A DNA stretch of 64,000 nucleotides from JABDMH01 sp965223165 (GTDB lineage Bacteria > Bacteroidota > Bacteroidia > Chitinophagales > Saprospiraceae). The stretch covers positions 1,798,001 through 1,862,000 of the forward strand of contig CBDCVQ010000020.1 in the NCBI GenBank assembly GCA_965223165.1. Direction: 5' to 3'. Numbering within the stretch: position 1 is the first letter of the stretch; every line of letters begins with the position of its first letter. Under the pieces are notes generated by a model, which worked only from the letters and a program-made list of their open reading frames with translations, was not told the origin of the DNA and searched no databases. A program made the translations under genes and the position numbers. Below are positions 37,007 through 45,704 of the stretch, in pieces.

Positions 37007-38025
37007 TGACTTTTAAGGTGAACCAGTTGGCCGGACTTAAACGATTCCGTAAAGGCTTCTGCCACCCGGGTAGCTGCGGTGGCATCGGACAGCTGTAGAT
37101 CGGGTCTTGCTCCCTGCTGTACCTTGTCGACGACGTGCTGGGTCATGGTGAGAAAAGCATCTTTAAAGCGGTGCCAGAATGTTTCTACGCCTTCGCGACG
37201 AGCGCCATGTCGATCATAGATCTCGACTCGATTCTTGGCGGCAGGCCGGCCGACCAGCAGGGTCCCTTCCGTACCGGTGATCTCCGTGTACGTGTCGTGC
37301 GCGTGACTGCCGGTTCTGCTCGCGCCGATGATGGCCATGGCTCCATTGTCAAATGTGCAGGTCGATACGACATTGTCCGCGTCACCTGCCTCGGCAAACC
37401 CTGGAAACTTAAATGAACCGCCCACGGAATACACGGATCGCACATCGGACTGTAGAAACCATCTGGCCAGGTCGATATCATGGACATTAAAGTCGTGAAA
37501 GATGCCGCCACTGCTACTCACGAAGCTGGACTGGAAACCAGCGGTGGCGCTGACATCCACGGTCTGCGACCGTACCATAAACGGACGGCCGATGGCTCCC
37601 GCCTCGACTTTGGCCTTGGCATATTGATAGCTGGCGTCAAATCGCCGCACAAATCCTACCGCCGCCATTTGGCCCGGGAACTGCTGCGCTACTTGTTCGA
37701 AGTGCGAGCACGCTTGGCTGCTGGTGGCCAACGGTTTCTCCGAGAAGACGTGCATGCCGGCATCCAGCGCCATAGACATATGCTCGACATGCAAATTGCT
37801 GGAGCTAAGGACAAAGATGAGCTGGGCGGTCTGAGCCCTCAGCATCTCCTCGTACTGGCTGAAGGTCCGCACCCCGGCAAGATTCGCATCCACCCAATGC
37901 AACTCCGCTGGCACCACGCTGGCGGCAGCTACCAACTGGGCATTGGGGACGTGGCGATGCAGGTTGATCGCATAGTTTTTGCCTAAGCGACCGAGACCGA
38001 CAATGGCCACCTTTAGTTTTTCCAT
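37003..38025 (-). CDS. Gfo/Idh/MocA-family NAD(P)-dependent oxidoreductase, inositol 2-dehydrogenase-like
   Basis: 340 residues. The Rossmann start is VAIVGLGRLGKNYA, the catalytic lysine lies in SEKPLA, and the active-site block is GGIFHDFNVHDIDLARWFL. Overall the pattern is that of IolG and scyllo-inositol dehydrogenases. It is a second such gene in the window, besides the iolG at 50212, and is coupled to a HAD phosphatase rather than to the iol operon. Possible roles are oxidation of another inositol isomer or an unrelated cyclitol or sugar. No substrate-defining residue can be read reliably. Confidence 0.8.
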   Translation of the reverse strand: MEKLKVAIVGLGRLGKNYAINLHRHVPNAQLVAAASVVPAELHWVDANLAGVRTFSQYEEMLRAQTAQLIFVLSSSNLHVEHMSMALDAGMHVFSEKPLATSSQACSHFEQVAQQFPGQMAAVGFVRRFDASYQYAKAKVEAGAIGRPFMVRSQTVDVSATAGFQSSFVSSSGGIFHDFNVHDIDLARWFLQSDVRSVYSVGGSFKFPGFAEAGDADNVVSTCTFDNGAMAIIGASRTGSHAHDTYTEITGTEGTLLVGRPAAKNRVEIYDRHGARREGVETFWHRFKDAFLTMTQHVVDKVQQGARPDLQLSDATAATRVAEAFTESFKSGQLVHLKSQ

Positions 38026-38097
38026 GCAGCCAAGGTAGGACTTGTTTGATGGATGTACAGGAGAGATGGCAAATCAGAAATACTCTGTCACAAGATC

Positions 38098-38580
38098 CTA
38101 GAACCTTGCGCCAAGCTTTCTCAACATGTCAAATGTATTGCACCAATCTACATCAAATGCCACACAAATATTTGGGATGCTAACTTTATGGGCATTGGCT
38201 GCAAGCAACGACTCCCTAGTGACAACACATGCATCAAGATCCATAGCCTGTGCAATGATCCAGGGATCAGCCCCATCTAAGAAATGCTCCGCCTTCGCGG
38301 TGGCATAATTGGCCATCACAAAATCGGATATCTCACCAAACCTCTCCTGAGCATCTGGACTAGGCCCGGGAAACATGTCTGGGCCCTGTCGGTCCTTGAC
38401 CCATTCAGCGAGTTCGTCCCTACCTCTCGCCAGTTCCTGATAGACAAAACGGGAGCTACACAAGTTTCCATTATTTGTCTCTGCATCAATCCAGTCCCAA
38501 AAGGCCGGAAAGATGTCAAAGGGATAGTATCGATTCTTAGCTTCAATGAAGATGTTGGAGTCAAGAATGAACGACGGCAT
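38098..38580 (-). CDS. PIN-like DUF4411 protein, probable toxin
   Basis: 160 residues. The PIN-like layout is an Asp in FILDSNIFIEAKNRYYPFD near the N-terminus, an acidic Glu in VYQELARG, an Asp in DGADPWIIAQA, and a late CVVTRES. This matches DUF4411 proteins, which are PIN-fold (putative ribonuclease) toxins that accompany Xre-ImmA/IrrE regulators. It lies 6 bp downstream of such a gene, on the same strand. Expected role: RNA cleavage when released from its regulator. Activity is not shown. Confidence 0.78.
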   Translation of the reverse strand: MPSFILDSNIFIEAKNRYYPFDIFPAFWDWIDAETNNGNLCSSRFVYQELARGRDELAEWVKDRQGPDMFPGPSPDAQERFGEISDFVMANYATAKAEHFLDGADPWIIAQAMDLDACVVTRESLLAANAHKVSIPNICVAFDVDWCNTFDMLRKLGARF

Positions 38581-38586
38581 TTGACG

Positions 38587-39744
38587 CTATCTTATTTCCA
38601 TCTTATGGGCCATGGAATGAAGGGTGGATACATTGACATTCAACAGCCGTGCAGCTTCTCGGAGCAAAGTACCCCCTTCAAGAGTGGAGGCGAGCAAGGT
38701 TCGTGTGAACAATTTGCTGTTTCGGACAGGGAAGGTATTCATGGAATTTCCTCCCCCACCTTTACGCCCTTTCCATTGCGTGACAATCTTAGCATATTCT
38801 TCATAGAAAACCTCGTGGTCAATTTTGCCGCAGGTTTTGGCTCGTATAAGGATGACCAGTGGACTTACGCGGAATTCTCTTGTAAGGCGGTCAAGATTGT
38901 CTTTCATGGCGAGGCGTTCGTCCCACTGATCTAGAAATGCCGTTTTAGGAACCAGCAGTTCGGCAGCTACCTTATTGCAAAAGCGCTCGATCCTATTCGC
39001 CTGTAAACGAGATTGTCTTCCTGGATTGCTATTCGTCACACCAGATACTCCGATCCAAAGGTGCGCAAGCTCATGTGCCAGCGTAAATATTTTGGCCGCT
39101 TGAGCATCATTATTGTTGATGAATATTAAGGGCGCTATGGGGTCAGTAAGGACAAAACCTCTGAACTCCTTTACGGACAGCTTCTTGCGATTGTTGTTTT
39201 TTACCACGCCGTTACGAAGAACGAGCATGCCAGTATCTTCTACCTTCTCTATGAACCTGACAAGAAACTCTTCCCAATTGGAACAGCTCCTTCTGAAGCT
39301 ATTGTCTAGATGCAGGATGTCTCTTATGTCTTTGGCGACAACCTCCGGACGGTCCTCTAAGGAATACTTACCAACAAAATCCAATGGTTCAAACCCCTCC
39401 TTTAGCAATTGATCTCGGTACCAGTTTTGCTTTCTCAGGCAATCGTTGAGCACTTCTTCAAACTCAATGCTGAAACGATCCTTTTGCTCGGACCCGACCG
39501 TTCTGAGGTCAGCAATCTGAGGTTTAAGCTGCGGAGGCTCACTGAGAAATAGGTAGCCAAATGGGATGGATAGCTTTCTTGCCAGTTTCTGTGCCTGATG
39601 CAGGGTCGGATTACTTTCGCCTGTTTCCCAGCGGGATATCTTGTCGGCAGGAATACGCATAGAAGTGGCCAGACCTGGAATGCTCAAGTCCGCCCTTTCG
39701 CGTGCCCAGGTGATAAGTTCACCAGATATTAGTGCTTCTGCCAT
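38587..39744 (-). CDS. Xre-family regulator with ImmA/IrrE metallopeptidase domain
   Basis: 385 residues. The HTH lies at ~10-70 (WARERADLSIPGLATSMRIPADKISRWETGE). The ImmA/IrrE (COG2856) domain has the zinc motif HELAH in FTLAHELAHLWIG, with a downstream NKVAAELLVPK glutamate. The C-terminal ~60 residues contain a possible second small HTH (LLREAARLLNVNVSTLHSMAHK). In related modules this protein represses the operon and may cleave a regulator or antitoxin on a signal. It pairs with the PIN-like gene 6 bp downstream, so the two form a probable type II toxin-antitoxin-like unit. Confidence 0.85.
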   Translation of the reverse strand: MAEALISGELITWARERADLSIPGLATSMRIPADKISRWETGESNPTLHQAQKLARKLSIPFGYLFLSEPPQLKPQIADLRTVGSEQKDRFSIEFEEVLNDCLRKQNWYRDQLLKEGFEPLDFVGKYSLEDRPEVVAKDIRDILHLDNSFRRSCSNWEEFLVRFIEKVEDTGMLVLRNGVVKNNNRKKLSVKEFRGFVLTDPIAPLIFINNNDAQAAKIFTLAHELAHLWIGVSGVTNSNPGRQSRLQANRIERFCNKVAAELLVPKTAFLDQWDERLAMKDNLDRLTREFRVSPLVILIRAKTCGKIDHEVFYEEYAKIVTQWKGRKGGGGNSMNTFPVRNSKLFTRTLLASTLEGGTLLREAARLLNVNVSTLHSMAHKMEIR

Positions 39745-40215
39745 AGCTTCATCTTCCTTATGATCACCGTGCGAGTCCTATTTAACCAGGAGCGTGTACT
39801 ACGTAAATAGGGTTGCTGAATGTACATAATTAGGTGATTTACCAACGAAGAGTCAATAGTAACTGTTCCCCACAATACCTCTATCCCGCTTTAAACAAGT
39901 TCTTCCCGTTTCTCAATCATTCTTGCACGGATTTCCGACTTTTTTCAAATCTAACCAAGCATGGTGCAAGGATATTGCACAGAGACGTGCACCAAACTAT
40001 GAGTCCTGCATGATTGGCAACGATCCGCGTTTTACAAAACGGGCACAAAGAGCAAGTTCCCAAGCCTCGCGGCCGGCAAGCTACTGGACAGCAATCAAGG
40101 CCTGCTCTGGGCGACTATACATCCCTCCGGTATCTGGCCTTCTTAGCTGATCTTTTTTTCAAGTATCTCGATGATTCTGATTACACAGTCCCAACCTTGG
40201 AATTAGATCTCACCC
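39745..40215. other. Intergenic, 471 bp, no gene seen
   Basis: The short frames on the plus strand (39923-40253) lack codon and family character. The part next to the Xre gene is A/T-rich and holds small imperfect palindromes (for example TGCAA and TTGCA around 39966-39980) that could bind a regulator. None is convincing. Confidence 0.4.
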
Positions 40216-41418
40216 CTAGGTCATCTTCCTTTTCAGGTATTCTCGTCGGATAGATTGGTCCGTCATCTGCAAGGCCTCCATAAGCATGTCTTTGGATACT
40301 TCGGGGCGTTGCTCTTTCAATACTTCGGCTTTGACCAAGGAGTAGTAGAAATGTTTCCGGGGCAAGGCAGACTCGATTTCTTCCAGCACGGTTAGGGCCG
40401 CTGCCGTCTGACCGGCTTGGTGGAGGCAATAGGCGAGGTTGATCTTGATGATGGGAGAATTCTTCAGTTGGGTCAGCAGCTCATAGCAATCGATAATCTC
40501 TTGCCAGTAAGCTAGATCAAATTGCTGGGTAGTCATGTGCTTGCTTGCAATGATAGCTTCCAGATAATATGGGTCTAGGTGCGCCGGTTTTTCAAGAAAA
40601 TGTAGACCGAGATGAATCAAGGATGTATTCCAGGTCGATCGCTCTTGCTGGAAGAAAGACACGAGCCGGTTGTCTTTCGTGCGTCCGGATATCCGGGCCA
40701 GGTGAAAGCAGAATAAGGCGATGAGGTTTCGGGTGGTCCCTACACGGGTCACCTCGTGCAGATTCTTTGCCAAGGCGAGTGCCTCCATACAGATGTCATC
40801 GTCCACCAGTTGGGGCTTTTCGTGGCGAAAGGAATCGAAGCCAATGTTAAAGATGGCGTAAAGTAGCTCATGTACCACCGCAAGCGTGGTGGGGCGGATC
40901 GGCGAAAGCGCATCCGTCTCAAAATCGGTGGGTCGCAGCTGCTTGCGCGTTCTTGCCAGCATTTTGTAGACCGCCTCGTGACTCATGATCGTGCACTGGC
41001 TGATCTCCTTGACGCTCAGCCCAAAGATGTTTTTGAGCAGAAAGAGGATCTTCGCACGGGACGAAATCCGGTCGATGTCTGCAAATTGAATAATGGTGTT
41101 TAGCCTGAGATCATGCTGGACATCGGGGACGTCTGTGGATTCGTGAGTGCTTGGGGGGCTGGCTTTTCGCCTTTGCGCGTCCCGCTTGATTTGATTGAGC
41201 AAGTCATTCTTGGCGACGGTATAGAGCCACCTTTCCGGATGATTGGGCCGCGAGCCCGGCTTCCAAGCCCGGATGGACTTGTAGAAGGCATTTTGCAGCG
41301 CGTCTTCGATGGCTGGAATGTGCGAAGGTCCGAATCGGGTCAGCAGACGGGCAAAGAGTCGACCGTACAAGAGCCGATAGTTGAGCTCTATCTCCGACGC
41401 GCCGCCTGCCCTGGTCAC
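40216..41418 (-). CDS. ECF sigma factor with long C-terminal helical extension (ECF42 / DUF6596 type)
   Basis: 400 residues. Sigma-2 lies at ~15-85 (IEDALQNAFYKSIRAW, WLYTVAKNDLLNQIKRD) and sigma-4 at ~115-165 (KILFLLKNIFGLSVKEISQCTIMSHEAVYKMLARTRKQL). A ~220-residue TPR-like C-terminal domain follows, with IRPTTLAVVHELLYAIFNIG at its start, as in the ECF42 group. ECF42 sigma factors have no anti-sigma factor and are instead co-encoded with DGPF (YCII-like) proteins. That is the case here: the sigma start overlaps the DGPF stop by 4 bp. Targets are unknown, but such sigma factors often direct their own operon. Confidence 0.88.
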   Translation of the reverse strand: MTRAGGASEIELNYRLLYGRLFARLLTRFGPSHIPAIEDALQNAFYKSIRAWKPGSRPNHPERWLYTVAKNDLLNQIKRDAQRRKASPPSTHESTDVPDVQHDLRLNTIIQFADIDRISSRAKILFLLKNIFGLSVKEISQCTIMSHEAVYKMLARTRKQLRPTDFETDALSPIRPTTLAVVHELLYAIFNIGFDSFRHEKPQLVDDDICMEALALAKNLHEVTRVGTTRNLIALFCFHLARISGRTKDNRLVSFFQQERSTWNTSLIHLGLHFLEKPAHLDPYYLEAIIASKHMTTQQFDLAYWQEIIDCYELLTQLKNSPIIKINLAYCLHQAGQTAAALTVLEEIESALPRKHFYYSLVKAEVLKEQRPEVSKDMLMEALQMTDQSIRREYLKRKMT

Positions 41419-41765
41419 GCCGACTCGTAGTCCATCAGTGGCCTAATCTCCGTTGTCCCGCCCCACAGGTGACAGGGGCACGCTTCTGCCAGTTGCGTGA
41501 CTGCTTCAAGACTTTGCGCTTGTACCAGATAGTAGCCACCGATCATTTCTTTGGATTCCAAGTAGGGACCATCTTTGATGACGCAGTCTTTGCCTACGAT
41601 ATGTCTGCCACCGGGCTCCAGCCCATCGCCGGATATCCAGTGCCCCTCCTCGGCCAGTTTTTGCGCCCACGCCATGTGTGCTTGCGTCAGCGTTTCCATT
41701 TCCTTGGGAGACAGCGATTGCATCGCCTGCATGTCTTCATACAATAACAATAGAAATTTCTTCAT
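41415..41765 (-). CDS. DGPF/YCII-related protein, partner of ECF42 sigma factor
   Basis: 116 residues from ATG 41765 (MKKFLLLLYEDMQ); the frame opens 24 bases earlier. The family signature is present: KDGPYLESKEMIGGYYLV, preceded by a GGRHIVGK strand and followed by ALEAV-like helix residues and an EIRPLMDYES end. The YCII fold is a ferredoxin-like alpha/beta barrel whose role is unclear. In ECF42 loci these genes are part of the sigma regulon. It couples to the sigma gene by ATGA. Confidence 0.86.
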   Translation of the reverse strand: MKKFLLLLYEDMQAMQSLSPKEMETLTQAHMAWAQKLAEEGHWISGDGLEPGGRHIVGKDCVIKDGPYLESKEMIGGYYLVQAQSLEAVTQLAEACPCHLWGGTTEIRPLMDYESA

Positions 41766-41871
41766 GATAACTTTTTCAAGATAAGACAAGGCTATCGGCC
41801 TATTTTAGACATAAGATGAGATCTTTCTGCTATCCGCCCGGAAAATTCTACTTTTCGTACAAACTACTCTG

Positions 41872-44800
41872 ATGTTAGACCATCTCACGAAGGCAAGGGT
41901 CATTCTCCTTCTGTTTGGGCTTGCTGCAGGCCTGGTTCTATGGGATTGCCAACGCGGTCCGAGCTTGGCAGGTGAGCTGGACTTACCCCTGCCCGAGGTG
42001 GTGGACTTCAATTTTCACATCCGGCCTCTGCTGAGCGACCGGTGCTACAAATGTCACGGCCCGGATGACAACACAAGAGAAGCCGGTCTTCGCCTGGATC
42101 TCAAAGACGGCGCCTTTGACCGGTTGCCTGATTCGGGCAAACGAGCGCTGGTACCTGGGAGTAAGCGTCGCAGCGCGGTCTGGACCCGTATATCCTCGGA
42201 CGATCCCGAGTATATGATGCCCCCTCCGGATTCACATCTCAAGCTGGATGCCCGGGAGAAGGCCCTGATCGCCCGGTGGATTGAGCAGGGGGCGGAGTGG
42301 AAAGATCATTGGGCATTTCTAGTGCCTACCCCGCCAGCACTGCCACCCGTAGAGGGGCCCACGATCCATAATGAGATTGATCAGTTCATTCAGGCAAAAC
42401 TGGCGGAGCAGGGACTGCAGCCTTCGTTGCCGGCTGGAAGAGAAAGACTGATCCGACGAGTCAGCATGGACCTGACCGGGCTGCCTCCTACACTGGACGA
42501 AGTGGATGCATTCGTAGCCGATGAGTCGCCCTCGGCCTATGAAGAGCTGGTCGATCGACTCCTGGCGGCCGAGACCTCGGCAGAACGGTTGGCACTGGAA
42601 TGGCTGGACGTGGCTCGCTATGGCGATACCCAGGGGCTGCATATGGATGCAGAGCGACGATATTGGCCTTGGCGAGATTGGCTCATCGAAGCGTTTCATC
42701 AGAATATGCCCTATGACACCTTCATTATCTGGCAGATGGGGGGAGATCTGCTGCCCAAACCCAAACGGGAGCAGATCCTGGCTACCGCTTTCCATCGCAA
42801 TCATCCTATCAGTTCGGAAGGGGGGGTTGCCAATGAAGAATTTCGGCAGAAATATGTGCAGGATCGCACCAATACCACCGCTACGGCCTTTCTCGGACTG
42901 ACCATGGAATGCGCATCCTGCCACGATCACAAGTTTGATCCGATCAGTCAGCGGGAGTACTATCAGATGTCGGCCTTCTTCAATAACCTAAATGAGTTGG
43001 GGCTGGTCAACGAGTCGAGTGTCTACGATTCCGGTCTGGGGCCCAAGCATTCGTCGGGTCCGGTGCTGCTTTTACCGGACTCTGCCCAGGAGAAAACCGT
43101 GGCCCGGTTGAAAGAGACTATTGCCCGCCTCCGTGACGAGCGGGCGACCCTTCAGGTGGAGGTCGATCCGACGCATAAGCCGCATCCAGCCACAAGGCCC
43201 CCCCAGGCTGTGGCAACATTTGCCTTTGACGAACTGCGCCCGACCCGCGTGGAGCATGGGGTCGTGCACCGCATTCAAAACAACCAACCGGTCGATAAGA
43301 TGGTCGATCGTGATCGGCGCTCGCTGGCATGTGGCGAGCTCGAGGTCGTGCCAGGAAAGGTGGGCTCGGCCCTCCGGTCACCGGGCGAAATGGATTTGGT
43401 CTTCTTGAAATCTGTCGGCCATTTTGATGTGGGCGATCCCTATACCGTGGCGGCCTGGATCCGCTCGGAGAAGACGGGCGAATTTCAGAGTATCGTGGGG
43501 TCATCCGGGGCGATGGGCAATGGCTGGCGGGGATGGGACTTCTTCATAGATACCTCAGACCACCTGTCCATCAAGCTGGTGAGCATGCTACCTCAAAACT
43601 ATATGCAGGTCACCTCGGAGGCGCAGCTCCCGGTCGATCAGTGGAGTCATGTGGTCTTCAGCTATGATGGTAGCGGCCAGGCAAGGGGACTGCGACTCTA
43701 CATTGACGGCCAGCAAGTGCCGGTGCTGGTCGATAACGATCACCTGTACAGTACCATCCGGCGTCGATGGCGACCAAGCAGTACCTGGCCAGAACGCCCG
43801 CTGATGGTTTTCCGCAGCGGACGATATCATACGGGTGAGAATGGGGTCTTCACCGGCAGCATCGATCAGCTCAATTTCTATGATCATGAATTATCTGCGC
43901 TGGATGTGGCGCTGCTCTATCAACAAGAGGCAGGCGAAACCGACGCCCAGGCGGACTGGGGAGATCTGGCGGCGGATCACGCCCTGCGAAATCACCCCCG
44001 CTATCAGCTGCTCGGTGCCCAGCTGAAGGAGGCATTGGATGAGTGGACCCAATTAACCCGACAGATTCCAGAGGTGATGGTCATGCAGGAGATGCAGCAA
44101 CGCCGTAGCACCTACATCTTGGATCGGGGGCAATACGATTCTCCCACGGAGCAGGTGTATGCGGCCACGCCCGCGGCCATCCTGCCATTTTCGGAGCATC
44201 TGCCCAAGAACCGCTTGGGTCTGGCCCAGTGGCTGGTATCACCCGAGCATCCGCTGACGAGCCGGGTGACGGTCAATCGCTACTGGCAGATGCTGTTTGG
44301 TCGAGGGCTGGTGGAGACGCCGCACGACTTTGGTACTCAGGGCGCTTTGCCCACCCATCCAAAGCTGCTCGATTGGCTGGCCTTGGATTTTCAGCAATCG
44401 GGCTGGGACCTTCGAGCCTTGCTCAAGAAGATGGTGATGAGCTATACGTATCGACAAGCTTCGGAGGTTACTCCGGATCATCAAGCGGCCGATCCCAAGA
44501 ATCTATGGCTAGCCCGGGCACCTAGCTACCGCTGGCAGGCGGAGCTAATCCGGGACAATGCCCTGGCAGCAGCGGGTGTCCTCAATCCCACCGTCGGAGG
44601 GCCCAGTGTCAAACCTTACCAACCCGAAGGCATTTGGGACTATGGCGGCCTGGTGTCGGGTCGATATCAGGCAGATACCACCGGGGGGCAGTATCGACGG
44701 AGCATGTACACCTATATACGGCGCACCTCACCGCATCCGGCCATGGTAGCCTTTGATGCACCCCCGCGTTCGGTCTGTACGGTGAGGAGAGAAAACACCA

Positions 44801-45150
44801 ATTCGCCGATCCAGGCATTGGTGCTGCTCAATGATCCCCAATTTGTGGAGGCCGCCAAGGTGCTGGCCCAACGAATGCAACGGACCGGTGGGCCTTCGAT
44901 AGACGAGCAACTGATCCTGGGCTTTCGGTTGGCCTGCGGCCGGCGACCCTCGAAGACCGAGCTGGGACTGCTGCAAGAGCAGTATCAGGCGTCGTACGAT
45001 CGATTTGCCGATGATCGCACGGCGGCCGCCGACCTTCTTCAAACGGGCGTGGCCGGCCTGGATCCTAATCTATCGGTGACCAAGACCGCAGCCCTGACGG
45101 TGGTGGCCAGTTCCCTCTTCAATTTTGACGAGGCCTACATGAAACGCTGA
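41872..45150 (+). CDS. PSCyt1-DUF1549-LamG-DUF1553 multidomain protein (planctomycete-type cytochrome c-like)
   Basis: 1092 residues. An N-terminal hydrophobic anchor or signal (~8-26) precedes a PSCyt1 haem-binding-like module (CYKCHGPDD, ~residues 58-66). DUF1549 (LTGLPPTLDEVDAFVADE, ~200-370) contains a second CASCH motif. A LamG/concanavalin-like insert lies at ~440-690 (YTVAAWIRSEKTGEF), and DUF1553 at ~770-1040 (RVTVNRYWQMLFGRGLVETPHDFG). Such proteins are typical of Planctomycetes and some Bacteroidota, usually beside a DUF1501 protein, and are linked to breakdown of complex glycans. No DUF1501 gene follows here. A TACTTTTC box 22 bp upstream resembles a -7 element. Confidence 0.88.
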   Translation: MLDHLTKARVILLLFGLAAGLVLWDCQRGPSLAGELDLPLPEVVDFNFHIRPLLSDRCYKCHGPDDNTREAGLRLDLKDGAFDRLPDSGKRALVPGSKRRSAVWTRISSDDPEYMMPPPDSHLKLDAREKALIARWIEQGAEWKDHWAFLVPTPPALPPVEGPTIHNEIDQFIQAKLAEQGLQPSLPAGRERLIRRVSMDLTGLPPTLDEVDAFVADESPSAYEELVDRLLAAETSAERLALEWLDVARYGDTQGLHMDAERRYWPWRDWLIEAFHQNMPYDTFIIWQMGGDLLPKPKREQILATAFHRNHPISSEGGVANEEFRQKYVQDRTNTTATAFLGLTMECASCHDHKFDPISQREYYQMSAFFNNLNELGLVNESSVYDSGLGPKHSSGPVLLLPDSAQEKTVARLKETIARLRDERATLQVEVDPTHKPHPATRPPQAVATFAFDELRPTRVEHGVVHRIQNNQPVDKMVDRDRRSLACGELEVVPGKVGSALRSPGEMDLVFLKSVGHFDVGDPYTVAAWIRSEKTGEFQSIVGSSGAMGNGWRGWDFFIDTSDHLSIKLVSMLPQNYMQVTSEAQLPVDQWSHVVFSYDGSGQARGLRLYIDGQQVPVLVDNDHLYSTIRRRWRPSSTWPERPLMVFRSGRYHTGENGVFTGSIDQLNFYDHELSALDVALLYQQEAGETDAQADWGDLAADHALRNHPRYQLLGAQLKEALDEWTQLTRQIPEVMVMQEMQQRRSTYILDRGQYDSPTEQVYAATPAAILPFSEHLPKNRLGLAQWLVSPEHPLTSRVTVNRYWQMLFGRGLVETPHDFGTQGALPTHPKLLDWLALDFQQSGWDLRALLKKMVMSYTYRQASEVTPDHQAADPKNLWLARAPSYRWQAELIRDNALAAAGVLNPTVGGPSVKPYQPEGIWDYGGLVSGRYQADTTGGQYRRSMYTYIRRTSPHPAMVAFDAPPRSVCTVRRENTNSPIQALVLLNDPQFVEAAKVLAQRMQRTGGPSIDEQLILGFRLACGRRPSKTELGLLQEQYQASYDRFADDRTAAADLLQTGVAGLDPNLSVTKTAALTVVASSLFNFDEAYMKR

Positions 45151-45182
45151 GCCAGCACAAGGCGTCACATTTCACCTTATCC

Positions 45183-45664
45183 GGCTCCGACCAAATGGAC
45201 TCTACGGTCTTTGCGAAACCTTAGCGTCCCTTTGCGGTGAATACCGGGATATGGCTTGCGATGAAAACTGCAGAGATGCAGCTCCCACGGCTCCGACCAA
45301 ATAGACTCCGCGGTCTTTGCGAAACCTTAGCGTCCCTTTGCGGTGAATACCGGGATATGGCTTGCGATGAAAACCGCAGAGATGTAGCTCCCGCGGCTAC
45401 CGACCTAATAGACTCCGCGGTCTTTGCGAAACCTTAGCGTCCTTTGCGGTGAATACCGGGATATGGCTTGCGATGAAAACCGCGGAGATGTAGCTCCCGC
45501 GGCTCCGACCAAATAGGCTCCGCGGTCTTTGCGAAACCTTAGAGTCCCTTTGCGGTGAATACCGGGATATGGCTTGCGATGAAAACCGCAGAGATGCAGC
45601 TCCCACGGCTCCGACCAAATGGACTCCGCGGTCTTTGCGAAACCTTAGCGTCCTTTGCGGTGAT
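45183..45664. repeat. ~106-bp tandem repeat, about 4.5 copies
   Basis: Units beginning GGCTCCGACC start at 45183, 45289, 45395 (GGCTACCGACC), 45501 and 45607, a regular 106-bp period. The last copy is truncated after ~58 bp. Shared landmarks are CTTTGCGAAACCTTAGCG, CCTTTGCGGTGAATACC and GGATATGGCTTGCGATG. Copies differ at scattered positions. It lies between the convergent ends of the DUF1553 gene and iolE. Frames through it are open on both strands without gene character. Similar ctttgcg/cggtgaa words are, to my memory, common in dispersed bacterial repeats; this is unverified. Confidence 0.93.
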
Positions 45665-45704
45665 AAATGGCTGACGGTGCTTCCGGAGCCGCCGGCACGG
45701 ACGC

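Noticed and set aside
38284..38934. 216-codon plus-strand frame
   Set aside because: Antisense to the DUF4411 and Xre-ImmA/IrrE genes, with no protein-like pattern.
39923..40253. Small plus-strand ORFs between the Xre and sigma genes
   Set aside because: No family features, and overlapping alternative frames of equal quality.
45183..45664. Coding repeat protein
   Set aside because: Frames are open on both strands because of the repeat composition, but the 106-bp period is not a multiple of three and copies contain indels.
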